NCBI GenBank assembly: GCA_934090735.1
Contig: CAKOJR010000003.1
Location: 124,001 to 188,000 of the forward strand
Source of the DNA: an uncultured Bacilli bacterium
Lineage (GTDB): Bacteria; Bacillota_I; Bacilli_A; RF39; UBA660
DNA length: 64,000 nucleotides
Direction: 5' to 3'
Part shown: positions 29,498 to 39,037 of the stretch, piece after piece
How positions within the stretch are numbered: the first letter of the stretch is position 1
Layout: each line of letters begins with the position of its first letter
The notes under the pieces: model-generated
Database searches by the model: none
What the model saw: the letters and a program-made list of their open reading frames with translations, nothing else
Told to the model about the DNA's origin: nothing
Program-made: the position numbers and the translations under genes

Positions 29498-29824
29498 ATG
29501 AAAGAAGAAATTAGAATAAAGAGCAAGTTAGAGTTTGATGATTTTTTTAAGAATTCTAAGGGAATAAGTAATAATTATTTTGTTTTATATAAAAGGAATA
29601 AGAAGTTAGAAAATGTTAGGGTTGGCATTGCTATTGGTAATAAGTTTGGAAAAGCTTATAAGAGGAATTTATATAAGAGAAGATTGCGTAATATAATAAG
29701 GAATAATTATAATAAATTTAATCAAAACTATGATTATGTGCTTTTAATTAGGAAAAGTTGTGATACAATAGACTATAGAGAAATGGAAGATTGTTTCTTA
29801 AATTTAATTAAAAAGGTGAAATAA
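29498..29824 (+). CDS. rnpA: Ribonuclease P protein component
   Basis: The protein has 108 residues: 'IKSKLEFDDFFKNSK', 'RVGIAIGNKFGKAYKRNLYK' and 'RRLRNIIRNNY', the RNR-type RNA-binding helix of RnpA. It assists the catalytic RNase P RNA in tRNA 5' maturation; rnpB is not in this window. The stop overlaps the yidC start. Confidence 0.95.
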   Translation: MKEEIRIKSKLEFDDFFKNSKGISNNYFVLYKRNKKLENVRVGIAIGNKFGKAYKRNLYKRRLRNIIRNNYNKFNQNYDYVLLIRKSCDTIDYREMEDCFLNLIKKVK

Positions 29825-30750
29825 TGAAGAAGAAGATGATATTGTTATGTGCAATGATTATGTTACTTGGTGGTTGTACAAAATATATTGCAGATGATAA
29901 CAAAAAACGTGTTGTGTATGAAGTCACTGGACAGAGCTTACCATCAAATATTTTATGTAAGCCTAGTGATGATGATTTAGCTAGTATTTATGAGAAATAT
30001 AAAGATAATTTAGAAGTTAATTTAGATAATTTACCTAAGTGTGAAGATATTAAGATTTATGATAGTAAAAATTATAATGGTTTGTGGGTTCAATTATTTG
30101 TAATGCCACTTGCTTGGGTAATTGTAAAATTAGGTACATTTGTTAAGAGTTATGGTGTATCTGTAATGATTGTTGGATTACTTATTAGATTAATTTTGAT
30201 GCCATTTTCAATTAAAGCTACTAAACAAAGCCAAAATATGCAAAAGGCTCAAAAGGATTTAAATAGATTAGAAGAAAAGTATAAGAATAGAACTGATAAT
30301 GATGCGATGATGCAGAAGAGTCAAGAGATGCTTGCTATTTATAAGAAGTATAATATTAGTCCAGTTGGTAGTTGTTTAATGAGTTTTATACAGCTTCCTA
30401 TATTCTTTGCGTTTTTAGAAGCAATTAACAGAATTCCAGCAATATTTGAGGAGTATCTTGGAGCATTCCAATTAGGTACAACACCTTTAGTTGCTTTAAA
30501 GAGTGGTAATTATTATTATATTATTTTGATTTTACTTATTATACTAACTACTTATTTATCTTTATCATTTAATATGAAGAGTGCAGGTAGTGCTGAACAA
30601 CAACAACAGATGAAGTTTATGACTGGATTTATGATAGTGTTTATTTCAATTGCTTCATTTAGTTTACCAACAGCAATTGCACTATATTGGATTGTTACTA
30701 ATGGATTTAGTGTAATTCAAAATTATATTGTAAGTAAAAGGAGAAGTTAA
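29824..30750 (+). CDS. yidC: Membrane protein insertase YidC (SpoIIIJ/Oxa1 type)
   Basis: The 308-residue protein has a lipoprotein signal ('IMLLGGCTKY', Cys about residue 18) and then five membrane segments. The conserved arginine is in 'VGLLIRLILMPFSIKATKQS'; 'QLPIFFAFLEAI' and 'SLPTAIALYWIVTN' follow. It inserts proteins into the membrane with or without Sec. In B. subtilis the SpoIIIJ paralogue is also needed for sporulation. Confidence 0.97.
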   Translation: MKKKMILLCAMIMLLGGCTKYIADDNKKRVVYEVTGQSLPSNILCKPSDDDLASIYEKYKDNLEVNLDNLPKCEDIKIYDSKNYNGLWVQLFVMPLAWVIVKLGTFVKSYGVSVMIVGLLIRLILMPFSIKATKQSQNMQKAQKDLNRLEEKYKNRTDNDAMMQKSQEMLAIYKKYNISPVGSCLMSFIQLPIFFAFLEAINRIPAIFEEYLGAFQLGTTPLVALKSGNYYYIILILLIILTTYLSLSFNMKSAGSAEQQQQMKFMTGFMIVFISIASFSLPTAIALYWIVTNGFSVIQNYIVSKRRS

Positions 30751-30751
30751 T

Positions 30752-31363
30752 ATGAAAGAGTATGTTTATGAGGGAAAAGACCAAGAGGTTGTATTAAAGA
30801 AGGTTTTAGAAGATTTAAATGTTACTGAAAATGATTTTGTTTATACAAAAGAAGAGGTAAAAGGTAAACTTTTTAAGGCTGGAACTACTAAGTATCATGT
30901 TTATTTAAATACAGATATTTTAGAGTTTGTTAAAGAGTATTTAAATACTTTATTAGCTGAGATGGGGCTTGAGGTTAGGTTTGAATCTAATATTAGAGAT
31001 AAGCAAATTAATATTAAGATGTATTCAAATAATAATCCTATATTAATTGGAAAGAATGGTCAGACACTTACTGCACTAACTACTGTTTGTAAGGCTGCTG
31101 TTTTTGCAAGAATCGGAGTGTATCCTTATTTAAATTTAGATGCTTCTGATTATAAGGATAAACAAGTTAGTCATTTAGAAAGACTTGCTAAGAATATTGC
31201 ACGCGAAGTTAGAAATACTGGTAGGGAAGTTGTTATGGACAATATGAATTCTTATGAAAGACGTATAGTTCATAATGTTCTTACTGATTTTAATGGAGTG
31301 ACGACAATTAGTGAAGGTGAAGAACCTAATAGACATATTATTGTAAAGCCAAAAAAAGATTAG
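30752..31363 (+). CDS. khpB: RNA-binding protein Jag (KhpB)
   Basis: The protein has 203 residues. Jag-N domain (about 1-50), KH domain with 'NNPILIGKNGQTLTALTTV' (GKNG loop), R3H domain with 'REVVMDNMNSYERRIVHNVL' (R...H). It lies one base after yidC. KhpA/KhpB bind many RNAs and affect division and envelope growth in Gram-positives. Confidence 0.94.
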   Translation: MKEYVYEGKDQEVVLKKVLEDLNVTENDFVYTKEEVKGKLFKAGTTKYHVYLNTDILEFVKEYLNTLLAEMGLEVRFESNIRDKQINIKMYSNNNPILIGKNGQTLTALTTVCKAAVFARIGVYPYLNLDASDYKDKQVSHLERLAKNIAREVRNTGREVVMDNMNSYERRIVHNVLTDFNGVTTISEGEEPNRHIIVKPKKD

Positions 31364-31378
31364 AAATAGTCTTTTTTT
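31353..31378 (+). terminator. Terminator after khpB
   Basis: AAAGATTA-GAAA-TAGTCTTT followed by TTTTATTTTT. Confidence 0.65.
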
Positions 31379-31397
31379 ATTTTTAAGAGAAGTGTGC

Positions 31398-31403
31398 TAT
31401 AAT
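31398..31403 (+). promoter_or_regulatory. -10 box upstream of mnmE
   Basis: TATAAT at 31398-31403, 25 nt before the mnmE ATG; no clear -35. The preceding terminator makes a separate promoter likely. Confidence 0.5.
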
Positions 31404-31428
31404 ACGCACTAGAAGAGGAGTTTTTGTC

Positions 31429-32784
31429 ATGGATAATTCTACAATTTGTGCAGTATCTACTGCAGTTGGGACTGGTGCTATTTCTATAGTTAGATGTAGT
31501 GGAGTAGATGCGATAAAAATAGTTAATTCAATATTTAAAGGTAAGGATTTGGAGAAAGTGGATTCTCATACTATTTCTTATGGACATATTGTGTCTGATG
31601 GTGAAGTTATAGATGAGGTATTAGTATCTGTTATGAGAGCTCCAAAGACTTTTACATGCGAAGATGTTGTAGAGATTAATGTTCATGGTGGAATAACGAC
31701 TACTGATAGGGTGCTTGAACTTCTTTTAAATAGTGGATGCAGGTTAGCTGAGCCTGGTGAATTTACAAAAAGAGCATTTTTAAATGGCAGAATAGATTTA
31801 ACTCAAGCTGAGGGTGTTGAAGATATTATTGAAGCAGAAAGTGAAAAGGCTAGAAAGCTTGCGATAAACCAAATTAGTGGTAAGTTAACTCCTAAAATAG
31901 ATGGTATTAGAAAAGAATTACTTTCTTTGCAAGCAGAGATTGAGGTTAATATAGATTTTCCAGAATATGAAGAGACCGAGGAGTATACAGAGTCTACGAT
32001 AAGACCAAAGCTTGAAAAAATAAGTGCAGAATTAGATGATTTAGTGCGTAATTCGAGTAATGGTAAGATGATTAAAAATGGAATTAATATTGCTTTAATA
32101 GGTAAACCTAATGCAGGAAAGAGTAGTATTTTAAATGGTTTACTGGAAGAAAATAAGGCGATTGTTACAAATATTCCAGGGACTACTAGAGATGTTATCG
32201 AAGGTAAAGTAGTTTTAGATGGTATTGTGTTAAATTTTATTGATACAGCGGGTATTAGAGAAACTGATGATGTAGTTGAAAAAATTGGTGTTCAAAAAAG
32301 TTTAGAAAGTGCAGAAAATGCTGATTTGAGAATTTATGTTTTAGATAATAGTGAAAAGTTGGATAATGAAACTTTAGAATTTATAAAATCTTTAAAAGAT
32401 AAAAAGTTAGTTTTTGTTAATAAGAATGATTTAGATAGCACTAATAATTATGCTGGTATTGATAATGATATTTTAGTTTATGGAAATACTGTTGAATCTG
32501 ATGGATTAGAATCTTTGAAACGTAAAATTACCCAGTTATTTAGAATCAATGAATTAGAAACTAGTGATTATTCATTTTTATCTAATGCAAGACAGATATC
32601 TTTAGTTAAACAAGCTCTTGCTAGTATAAATGGAGCGGTAAATAATACCTATACTGGTGTGCCAATTGATATGTATACGATTGATATTAAAGTTGCTTAT
32701 GATTTATTAGGCAAGGTTATTGGTAAGACTTATGATGATGACTTATTAGATGAGTTATTTTCTAGATTTTGTTTAGGAAAGTAG
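31429..32784 (+). CDS. mnmE: tRNA modification GTPase MnmE
   Basis: The 451-residue protein has an N-terminal formyl-THF-binding domain ('AVSTAVGTGAISIVRCSG') and a G domain with P-loop 'IGKPNAGKSSILNGL', 'GTTRDVIEG', 'DTAGIRET' and 'NKNDLD'. It ends with the zinc-type signature 'FCLGK'. With MnmG it forms 5-carboxymethylaminomethyl-U34 in tRNA anticodons. Confidence 0.98.
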   Translation: MDNSTICAVSTAVGTGAISIVRCSGVDAIKIVNSIFKGKDLEKVDSHTISYGHIVSDGEVIDEVLVSVMRAPKTFTCEDVVEINVHGGITTTDRVLELLLNSGCRLAEPGEFTKRAFLNGRIDLTQAEGVEDIIEAESEKARKLAINQISGKLTPKIDGIRKELLSLQAEIEVNIDFPEYEETEEYTESTIRPKLEKISAELDDLVRNSSNGKMIKNGINIALIGKPNAGKSSILNGLLEENKAIVTNIPGTTRDVIEGKVVLDGIVLNFIDTAGIRETDDVVEKIGVQKSLESAENADLRIYVLDNSEKLDNETLEFIKSLKDKKLVFVNKNDLDSTNNYAGIDNDILVYGNTVESDGLESLKRKITQLFRINELETSDYSFLSNARQISLVKQALASINGAVNNTYTGVPIDMYTIDIKVAYDLLGKVIGKTYDDDLLDELFSRFCLGK

Positions 32785-32792
32785 GGGAAGTT

Positions 32793-34649
32793 ATGAATTA
32801 TGATGTTATAGTTGTTGGTGGTGGTCATGCTGGATGTGAAGCTGCACATGCTACTGCTGTTATGGGGTTAAAAACGCTTTTAATTTCTGCTAATAAGAAA
32901 AATATAGCAGATATGCCATGTAATCCATCTATTGGTGGAACTGCTAAGGGTATTGTTGTTAGAGAGATAGATGCTTTAGGTGGTTTAATGGGTAAGGTTG
33001 CTGATGAGACACATATTCAAATTAAGATGCTTAATAATGCTAAGGGTCCTGCTGTTAGATCTTTAAGAGCCCAAGCTGATAAGATTATTTATCCTAGAGT
33101 TATGCTTGAAAAGTTAAAAAATACTCCTAATTTAACAATTATGGAAGCTATGGTTGAAGATTTAATTGTTAATGATAATGCTGTATCTGGTGTGATATTA
33201 GAAAATGGAAGTTCAATTAATTCTAAAGCAGTAATTTTAACTACAGGTACTTATTTAAATAGTAAAATACTAGTTGGTGATACGTTTAAATTTGAAGGAC
33301 CTCATGGGGAGAGAAGAAGTAATAATTTAAGTAGAAAGCTCGCTGATTATGGATTTGAAATTCAGAGACTAAAGACTGGTACACCTCAAAGAATTGAGAG
33401 AAGCAGTGTTGATTTTTCTAAACTTAGTGAAGAGTGTGGCGATGATTGTTATTGGACTTTTAGTTTTGATAATGGGCCATTTTATGATAAAGACAAACAA
33501 GAAAAGTGTTATATAGTTTATACTAATCAAAATACTCATAAGATTATAAGGGATAATTTGTCTAAATCTGCTATGTATGGTGGTTATGCAGAAGGTATTG
33601 GTCCAAGATATTGTCCTTCAATTGAGGATAAGGTTGTTAGATTTGCGGATAGAGAGCGTCATCAGTTATTTTTAGAGCCAGAAAGTTTATATTATGATGA
33701 TTTGTATTTACAAGGATTTTCAACAAGTATGCCAATTGATGTGCAAGAACAAATGGTTCATAGTTTAGTGGGTTTAGAGCATGCAGTTATTAAGAAGTAT
33801 GCTTATGCAATTGAGTATGATGCTATTAATCCATTACAATTAAATCCTTCTTTGGAAACTAAGGTATTAAAGAATTTATTTACTGCTGGTCAAATAAATG
33901 GTACTAGTGGTTATGAAGAAGCTGCTGGTCAAGGTATTATTGCAGGAATTAATGCAGGATTGATGTTAAAGGGTAAGAAGCCATTAATACTTAAAAGAAA
34001 TGAGTCTTATATTGGTGTTTTAGTTGATGATTTAGTTACTAAGGGGACTAAGGAGCCTTATAGATTACTAACTTCTAGAGCTGAGTTTAGGTTAATACTT
34101 CGTCATGATAATGCGGATTTAAGACTTAGAAAGTATGGTTATGAAGCTGGATTAATTGATGAGGAAAGATATAACAAACTTCTTATTAAAGAAAATGCAA
34201 TTAATACACTTCTTGAGGAACTTAAAAATGTTAGGGTTAGTAAGAATACGCTTCCAGAAGCTTTAGGTTATTTAAAGGATAGTTTGTCAACTGGGTATAG
34301 TCTTTATGATTTGTTAAAAAGACCAGAGGTTAAGATTGTAAATTATTTAAAGGGTAATTTAATTAAAGATTATGATAAAGATGTACTTGAACAAGCAGAG
34401 TTTTTTGTTAAATATGAGGGATATATTAATAAGGAATATCAGGAAGCTAATAAGCTATTAAAACTTGAAGAAAAAGAGATACCTGCTGATATTGATTATG
34501 ATAAGATTAAGAATTTAGCTAGTGAAGCTAGACAAAAATTAAAATTAGTTAGACCACTTACTTTAGCGCAGGCATCAAGAATTAGTGGAGTTAATCCGGT
34601 AGATATTTCAGTGCTTGCTGTTTATTTGAAGAAGGAGTATAACAAATGA
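32793..34649 (+). CDS. mnmG: tRNA modification enzyme MnmG (GidA)
   Basis: The start at 32793 follows GGGGA; an upstream in-frame ATG at 32769 lies inside mnmE and lacks a site. FAD Rossmann motif 'DVIVVGGGHAGCEAA', 'NPSIGGTAKG', 'GTYLNSKI' and C-terminal 'TLAQASRISGVNP'. About 618 residues. Partner of MnmE. Confidence 0.97.
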   Translation: MNYDVIVVGGGHAGCEAAHATAVMGLKTLLISANKKNIADMPCNPSIGGTAKGIVVREIDALGGLMGKVADETHIQIKMLNNAKGPAVRSLRAQADKIIYPRVMLEKLKNTPNLTIMEAMVEDLIVNDNAVSGVILENGSSINSKAVILTTGTYLNSKILVGDTFKFEGPHGERRSNNLSRKLADYGFEIQRLKTGTPQRIERSSVDFSKLSEECGDDCYWTFSFDNGPFYDKDKQEKCYIVYTNQNTHKIIRDNLSKSAMYGGYAEGIGPRYCPSIEDKVVRFADRERHQLFLEPESLYYDDLYLQGFSTSMPIDVQEQMVHSLVGLEHAVIKKYAYAIEYDAINPLQLNPSLETKVLKNLFTAGQINGTSGYEEAAGQGIIAGINAGLMLKGKKPLILKRNESYIGVLVDDLVTKGTKEPYRLLTSRAEFRLILRHDNADLRLRKYGYEAGLIDEERYNKLLIKENAINTLLEELKNVRVSKNTLPEALGYLKDSLSTGYSLYDLLKRPEVKIVNYLKGNLIKDYDKDVLEQAEFFVKYEGYINKEYQEANKLLKLEEKEIPADIDYDKIKNLASEARQKLKLVRPLTLAQASRISGVNPVDISVLAVYLKKEYNK

Positions 34650-35362
34650 GTGAAAGTGAGTTTATAAGTTCTTTAAAGGAGTTAGGTTTAAGTGTTACTG
34701 ATGAACAAATAAATAAATTTAGAGTATATGCGAGTGAGCTTCTTTCTTATAATGAGCATACTAATTTAACAGCAATCCGTAATATAGATGAAGTTTATTT
34801 AAAACATTTTTATGATAGTTTGACTGTTTATAAAGTTTATAAGTTTACTGATGAAAGTGTGCTAGATATTGGTACAGGTGCTGGATTTCCAGGAATTGTT
34901 TTGAAGATTATGTTTCCTAATATTAAGTTAACACTTTTAGATAGTAATAATAAAAAAACTACTTTTTTAAAGTATGTTTTAGGTAAGTTAGGAATGGAAG
35001 CTAATGTTATTAATGATAGAGCAGAAAAGTATTATTTATCTGGGGAAAGATTTGATGTTGTTATTTCAAGAGCAGTTGCCGATATGAGTATTTTGAGTGA
35101 ACTAGCTATTCCTTTTTGCAAAGTAGGTGGCATTTTTATTGCTATGAAAGGGAAGAGTAGTGAAGAGATTATTAATTCAGAATACGCGATTGAGTTTTTA
35201 GGCGGAGAAATTTGTGAAAAAGAGGAGTTTTCTTTACCTAAAAATGCTGGTGAAAGGACATTAGTTAAGATAGATAAGGTTAGTAATACACCAAATGGTT
35301 ATCCTAGAGTTTATGATAAAATACGTAAATCTCCTATTGCAAAAAATCAAAAAATAAAGTAA
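34646..35362 (+). CDS. rsmG: 16S rRNA (G527-N7) methyltransferase RsmG
   Basis: The protein has 238 residues: 'YNEHTNLTAI', SAM motif 'VLDIGTGAGFPGIVLKI', 'LLDSNNKKTTFL' and 'ISRAVADMSIL'. ATGA overlap with mnmG. Conserved gidA-gidB pair at origins. Confidence 0.97.
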   Translation: MSESEFISSLKELGLSVTDEQINKFRVYASELLSYNEHTNLTAIRNIDEVYLKHFYDSLTVYKVYKFTDESVLDIGTGAGFPGIVLKIMFPNIKLTLLDSNNKKTTFLKYVLGKLGMEANVINDRAEKYYLSGERFDVVISRAVADMSILSELAIPFCKVGGIFIAMKGKSSEEIINSEYAIEFLGGEICEKEEFSLPKNAGERTLVKIDKVSNTPNGYPRVYDKIRKSPIAKNQKIK

Positions 35363-35392
35363 TATTATATTTAGAATAGGATGGGTTGTTTT

Positions 35393-36616
35393 ATGAATAG
35401 AGAGCCGTTAATACAAAATGTTAATATAGATTATATTATTCCAAATAGGTTTCAGCCTAGACTTTCTTTTGATGAGAAGTCTTTAAATGAGCTTGCTTCG
35501 TCAATTAAAGAGCATGGTATTATTCAGCCACTTGTATTAAGAAGACTTGGTGATAAGTATGAGATAATTGCGGGTGAAAGACGTTATAAGGCTGCACAAT
35601 TAGCGGGGCTTACTGAAGTTCCTGCGATAATTTCAAATATTGATGATAATAAGAGTGCTGAAATTGCATTAGTTGAGAATGTTCAAAGAAGAAATTTAAA
35701 TTCATTAGAGGAAGCTAAAAGTTATAAGAAGATACTTGATAAGGAAAGTCTTACACAAGAGGAACTTGCTAAAAAGATTGGAGTATCACAGTCAACAATA
35801 GCTAATAAGTTAAGATTACTAAATTTAACTAGTGAAGCACAAGATGCACTAATGAATGATAAGATTAGTGAAAGACATGCAAGAAGTTTACTTAGTGTAA
35901 CTGATCCTGAGAAGCAAAAAGCACTTTTAAATAAAGTTATTTCTGAAAGATTAACTGTTAGACAGTTAGATGATGAGATAAAGAAAGAAAATGGCTCTGT
36001 TAGTGAACCAGTGATGAATAATGTTCCTGCTTTTGAGGAGTTAGGTAATTTTAGTATTGATAACACAAGTGCTGCTCCAAGTAATCCAGTGGAAAGTCAA
36101 ACAGGTAATATATTTAGTAATCCAAGTGCTAATATGTTTGATTTTGCTCCTGCTAAAGAGGAGAAGCCAGAAACTTTTGATTTAATGCAAGAAGAACCGG
36201 TTAATAAAACAGTTGAAGAAAATGCTAACGAGCAAAAACAATCTAGTCCTGCATTTAATTTATTTAATTTTAGTAATAATACACCAGATTATCCATCTCT
36301 AGAGGATGAAGTTACTAATATGAATATGGAACCTATGGATAGATTAGAGGAATTTAATCCATTTAATAGTAGTGCTAGTTTAAATGCTTCTGAAGAGAAA
36401 GTGGAGGCTCCAGTAGAAGAAGTTAAGAAGGAAGAAGAAAAACCAGTAGAACCTCCAAAGAAGATGATATTAGAAAATAACTTAGATTCTGTAAAGGAAG
36501 CTTATAATGATTTTGTTAATGAATTAAAGGAAGCTGGATATAATGTTTCTAGTGAAGACTTTGATTTTGAAGATTTGTATCAAATGATAATAAAGATAGA
36601 AAAACAAGCTGATTAG
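35393..36616 (+). CDS. noc: Noc-type ParB-family nucleoid occlusion protein
   Basis: The start at 35393 is preferred on ribosome-site spacing; an ATG at 35381 is also possible. The CTPase/ParB domain has 'NRFQPRLSF', 'IIQPLVLRR', 'IIAGERRYKAAQLAG' and 'ENVQRRNLNSLEEA'. The helix-turn-helix reads 'GVSQSTIANKLRLL' and 'ISERHARSLL', which matches B. subtilis Noc (GKGQSTIANKLRLL, ITERHARAL), not Spo0J (SRPHIANHLRLL, SMGHGRTL). The N-terminal amphipathic helix that tethers Bacillus Noc to membrane is absent. A low-complexity acidic linker of about 150 residues (from about 205) holds repeated 'NxFxF' motifs ('NMFDF', 'NLFNF', 'FNPFN') before the short C-terminal domain. Confidence 0.85.
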   Translation: MNREPLIQNVNIDYIIPNRFQPRLSFDEKSLNELASSIKEHGIIQPLVLRRLGDKYEIIAGERRYKAAQLAGLTEVPAIISNIDDNKSAEIALVENVQRRNLNSLEEAKSYKKILDKESLTQEELAKKIGVSQSTIANKLRLLNLTSEAQDALMNDKISERHARSLLSVTDPEKQKALLNKVISERLTVRQLDDEIKKENGSVSEPVMNNVPAFEELGNFSIDNTSAAPSNPVESQTGNIFSNPSANMFDFAPAKEEKPETFDLMQEEPVNKTVEENANEQKQSSPAFNLFNFSNNTPDYPSLEDEVTNMNMEPMDRLEEFNPFNSSASLNASEEKVEAPVEEVKKEEEKPVEPPKKMILENNLDSVKEAYNDFVNELKEAGYNVSSEDFDFEDLYQMIIKIEKQAD

Positions 36617-36627
36617 GCTTGTTTTTT
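36601..36627. terminator. Bidirectional terminator between noc and the PBP gene
   Basis: AAAACAAGC and GCTTGTTTT form a 9-bp stem flanked by A-rich and T-rich tracts, so it can end both convergent transcripts. Both stop codons lie in it. Confidence 0.75.
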
Positions 36628-38539
36628 AGTTTGTGATTGGCTCGGTACCACGTTTAAAATAATAGAGAATATTTTTGCTTGATGTAGTAGACGTGCCACT
36701 TATTGGATCAAGGGGCATAGCGATTATATTATCACTTGGAGTATACCATGATGATTCTTTATCTTTTAGATAGTTTTCGACATTATCACACCAAATATTT
36801 TTAATTTTAGATGAGTAGGCTTTTGGAACTGCTCCATTATAATCAGATCCCGCCCATACGAACATTAAAACGTCTGGATTATAACCAATAACAAGGAAGT
36901 CATTATCTGTTGTACCACTTTTAATAGCATATTTTTTTGTTAGTCTACTATTTAAAGATATTATTGTTGGTGATTGATAGTCAATAAATGATGCGTTATA
37001 TGTGTTTGTAAGCATTTCATTTATTATAAATACATTGTCTTTGTTTAGTACATCTTTGGTTTTATTTTTATGTTTATATATAGTGTTACCTTCATAGTCT
37101 TCGACTTTTTCGATGAAGTATAAATCGTTGTATGTACCGTAGTTTGCTAGGGTGTTATATGTTTCGACGTAATCTAGTAAGTTTAGTTCTACTGCACCAA
37201 GAGCTAAGGCTGGAAAAGCATTAATTTCTTTTTTTAGACCAGCTTCTTTTAGTGTGTTTACTAGTTCTTCAGTACCAATAAATAGATGAGTTTTTACGGC
37301 GTAAATATTGTCTGAATAGGCTAGAGCTGCTGCCATAGTGATATTTTTGCCTGCGTAAATGTTACTGTAGTTCTTTGGAGTGTATTTTTTATTTTCTGCA
37401 AAAACAAAGCTTGTTTCTTCACTTTTAAATGTACTTGCTTCAGTCATGTTATTGTTTAGTGCTGCATAGTAGAGAAATGGTTTAATTGTAGAACCAACTT
37501 GTCTTTTAGCAAAAATTGCACGATTAAATTGGCTTTTAGCGTAGTTTAGACCTCCAGCTAATGCAAATACTTTACCGGTTGATGGTTCAGCCATGATTGC
37601 AGCAAGTTCAATGTTATCTTGATTTTCATTTTCTTTAAAAGTATTGTCTAGTTTTTGTTGAGCTTTTATATCTAGATTTGTGTATACTTTTAATCCTTTT
37701 GATTTTATTAAATCTTTGGGAATGCTTGGTATACTATTTAGCTCATTTAAGACAGCATCATAATAATACATAAGAGTTTGCATATTGTTTGTTTTTCTTT
37801 GGCCATAAATTTCTATTTTTTTTGAAAATAAGTTTTTATAAGTTTTTTCATCAATTTTTTTATTTTTGTACATGGCTTCAGCAACTATTTTAGCTCTTTT
37901 TATTGATGCTTCATAGTTGCTTACTGGGTTATAGTTTTCAGGACTTTTAGGTATGCCAGCTAGGATAATTGCTTCTTCTAAGGTTAGCTCACTACTTTTT
38001 TTGTTAAAGTAATAGTTACTTGCATTTTCGATACCAAAGTTTCCTTGTCCATAATTTATTGTGTTAAGATAGCCTTCTAAAATTTCTTTTTTAGAGTAGT
38101 GGACTTCTAGGTTGAGAGTTAACATGGCTTCTTTAATTTTTCTTTTCCAAGTTTGGTCGAAGTCTAAAAATAGGTTTTTAACATATTGCTGAGAGATTGT
38201 GGAAGCTCCTGCAGTTATAGATTTAGTTTTAGCATTTAAATATAGTGATTTTATGATTCTCAAATAGTCGAAACCGAAGTGATGATAAAAGTTTTTATCT
38301 TCAACAGAAATTGTTGCATTTATTAAGTCATTAGATATTTCGCTTATATTAGCCCATTTTTTGTTGTTGCTAGTTTGCAGAATTAGATTGTTTTCATTAT
38401 CGTATAGTGATAGGGCATTTGCAGAGTTTAGGGTTATTTTAGGACTGAAGTAGGCGTATGTGTAAAGACAAGAGATAATTACTGTAAATGTTATGATACA
38501 AAAGATAGTTAATTTATATATAAATTTAAGTTTTTTCAT
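36626..38539 (-). CDS. Class A penicillin-binding protein
   Basis: The 637-residue protein has an N-terminal membrane anchor (about 8-29). The glycosyltransferase domain has 'SVEDKNFYHHFGFDYLRI', 'ITAGASTISQQYVKNLF' and 'RKIKEAMLTLNLE'. The transpeptidase domain has SxxK 'GSTIKPFLYYAAL', SxN 'YSDNIY' and KTG-like 'KSGTTDND'. It polymerises and cross-links peptidoglycan. It resembles the PbpF/PbpG type, which in Bacillus serve in spores, but the exact paralogue is not decided. It is the only large gene against the replication direction in the right arm. Confidence 0.93.
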   Translation of the reverse strand: MKKLKFIYKLTIFCIITFTVIISCLYTYAYFSPKITLNSANALSLYDNENNLILQTSNNKKWANISEISNDLINATISVEDKNFYHHFGFDYLRIIKSLYLNAKTKSITAGASTISQQYVKNLFLDFDQTWKRKIKEAMLTLNLEVHYSKKEILEGYLNTINYGQGNFGIENASNYYFNKKSSELTLEEAIILAGIPKSPENYNPVSNYEASIKRAKIVAEAMYKNKKIDEKTYKNLFSKKIEIYGQRKTNNMQTLMYYYDAVLNELNSIPSIPKDLIKSKGLKVYTNLDIKAQQKLDNTFKENENQDNIELAAIMAEPSTGKVFALAGGLNYAKSQFNRAIFAKRQVGSTIKPFLYYAALNNNMTEASTFKSEETSFVFAENKKYTPKNYSNIYAGKNITMAAALAYSDNIYAVKTHLFIGTEELVNTLKEAGLKKEINAFPALALGAVELNLLDYVETYNTLANYGTYNDLYFIEKVEDYEGNTIYKHKNKTKDVLNKDNVFIINEMLTNTYNASFIDYQSPTIISLNSRLTKKYAIKSGTTDNDFLVIGYNPDVLMFVWAGSDYNGAVPKAYSSKIKNIWCDNVENYLKDKESSWYTPSDNIIAMPLDPISGTSTTSSKNILYYFKRGTEPITN

Positions 38540-38605
38540 GTTTCACCGTTTATTATTATGGTAAAAGAGTTTGTTTTTATGCTAGAATGGTTGTAGTGAT
38601 GTTTA

Positions 38606-38923
38606 ATGATTAAAATTGAGTTATATAAAGATGGAGATTTAGTATTAAGTTCTGATGGTAAGATTGATGATAGATTACTTGTTTTTGGTAATATTGTTTA
38701 TGATTTAGATAAAGATGTTCTTATTAGAGAAGATGCTAGTTTTAGATATTTATTAGATTTTAAAAATAGTACTAGTGAGATTATTATTAAAGAGCAAGAT
38801 TATCATTTGAATTTAAAGATTGATGTTCTTAGTGTAAATAATGAGAATAAGAGAAGAGAAATATACTATAATATTGAAAGTGAAACACAGATAAACAACA
38901 GGATAGTGTTAACTTTTGATTAA
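38606..38923 (+). CDS. DUF1934-like (YwiB) beta-barrel protein
   Basis: The 105-residue protein is all beta strand with 'YLLDFKNSTSEIIIKEQDYHLNLKIDVLSV' (in pieces) and an end 'YNIESETQINNRIVLTF'. This end resembles the DUF1934/YwiB pattern. In many Firmicutes ywiB lies next to rpoE (delta), as here. Similarity is weak and the call leans on position. Confidence 0.5.
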   Translation: MIKIELYKDGDLVLSSDGKIDDRLLVFGNIVYDLDKDVLIREDASFRYLLDFKNSTSEIIIKEQDYHLNLKIDVLSVNNENKRREIYYNIESETQINNRIVLTFD

Positions 38924-38937
38924 GTATATTTTTTTTG

Positions 38938-38965
38938 TTGACAATGCAATATAATATGATAAAAT
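38938..38965 (+). promoter_or_regulatory. Promoter of rpoE
   Basis: TTGACA (38938-38943), 16-nt spacer, TAAAAT (38960-38965). It gives a leader of about 65 nt before rpoE. Confidence 0.65.
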
Positions 38966-38980
38966 TATGTTTGTTTAAAA

Positions 38981-39021
38981 AGCCATTATCATTTATTTTA
39001 GTGAAACATATAATGGTTTTT
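38981..39021 (+). terminator. Attenuator-like hairpin in the rpoE leader
   Basis: CCATTAT (38983-38989) pairs with ATAATGG (39010-39016), followed directly by TTTTT, then the AGGAGG site. Located between promoter and gene. Confidence 0.45.
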
Positions 39022-39037
39022 AGAGGAGGATATAGTT

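Noticed and set aside
35393..36616. Spo0J (chromosome partition ParB)
   Set aside because: Recognition residues match Noc rather than Spo0J, the gene follows rsmG directly as noc does, no parA adjoins, and Noc-type binding sites are present nearby.
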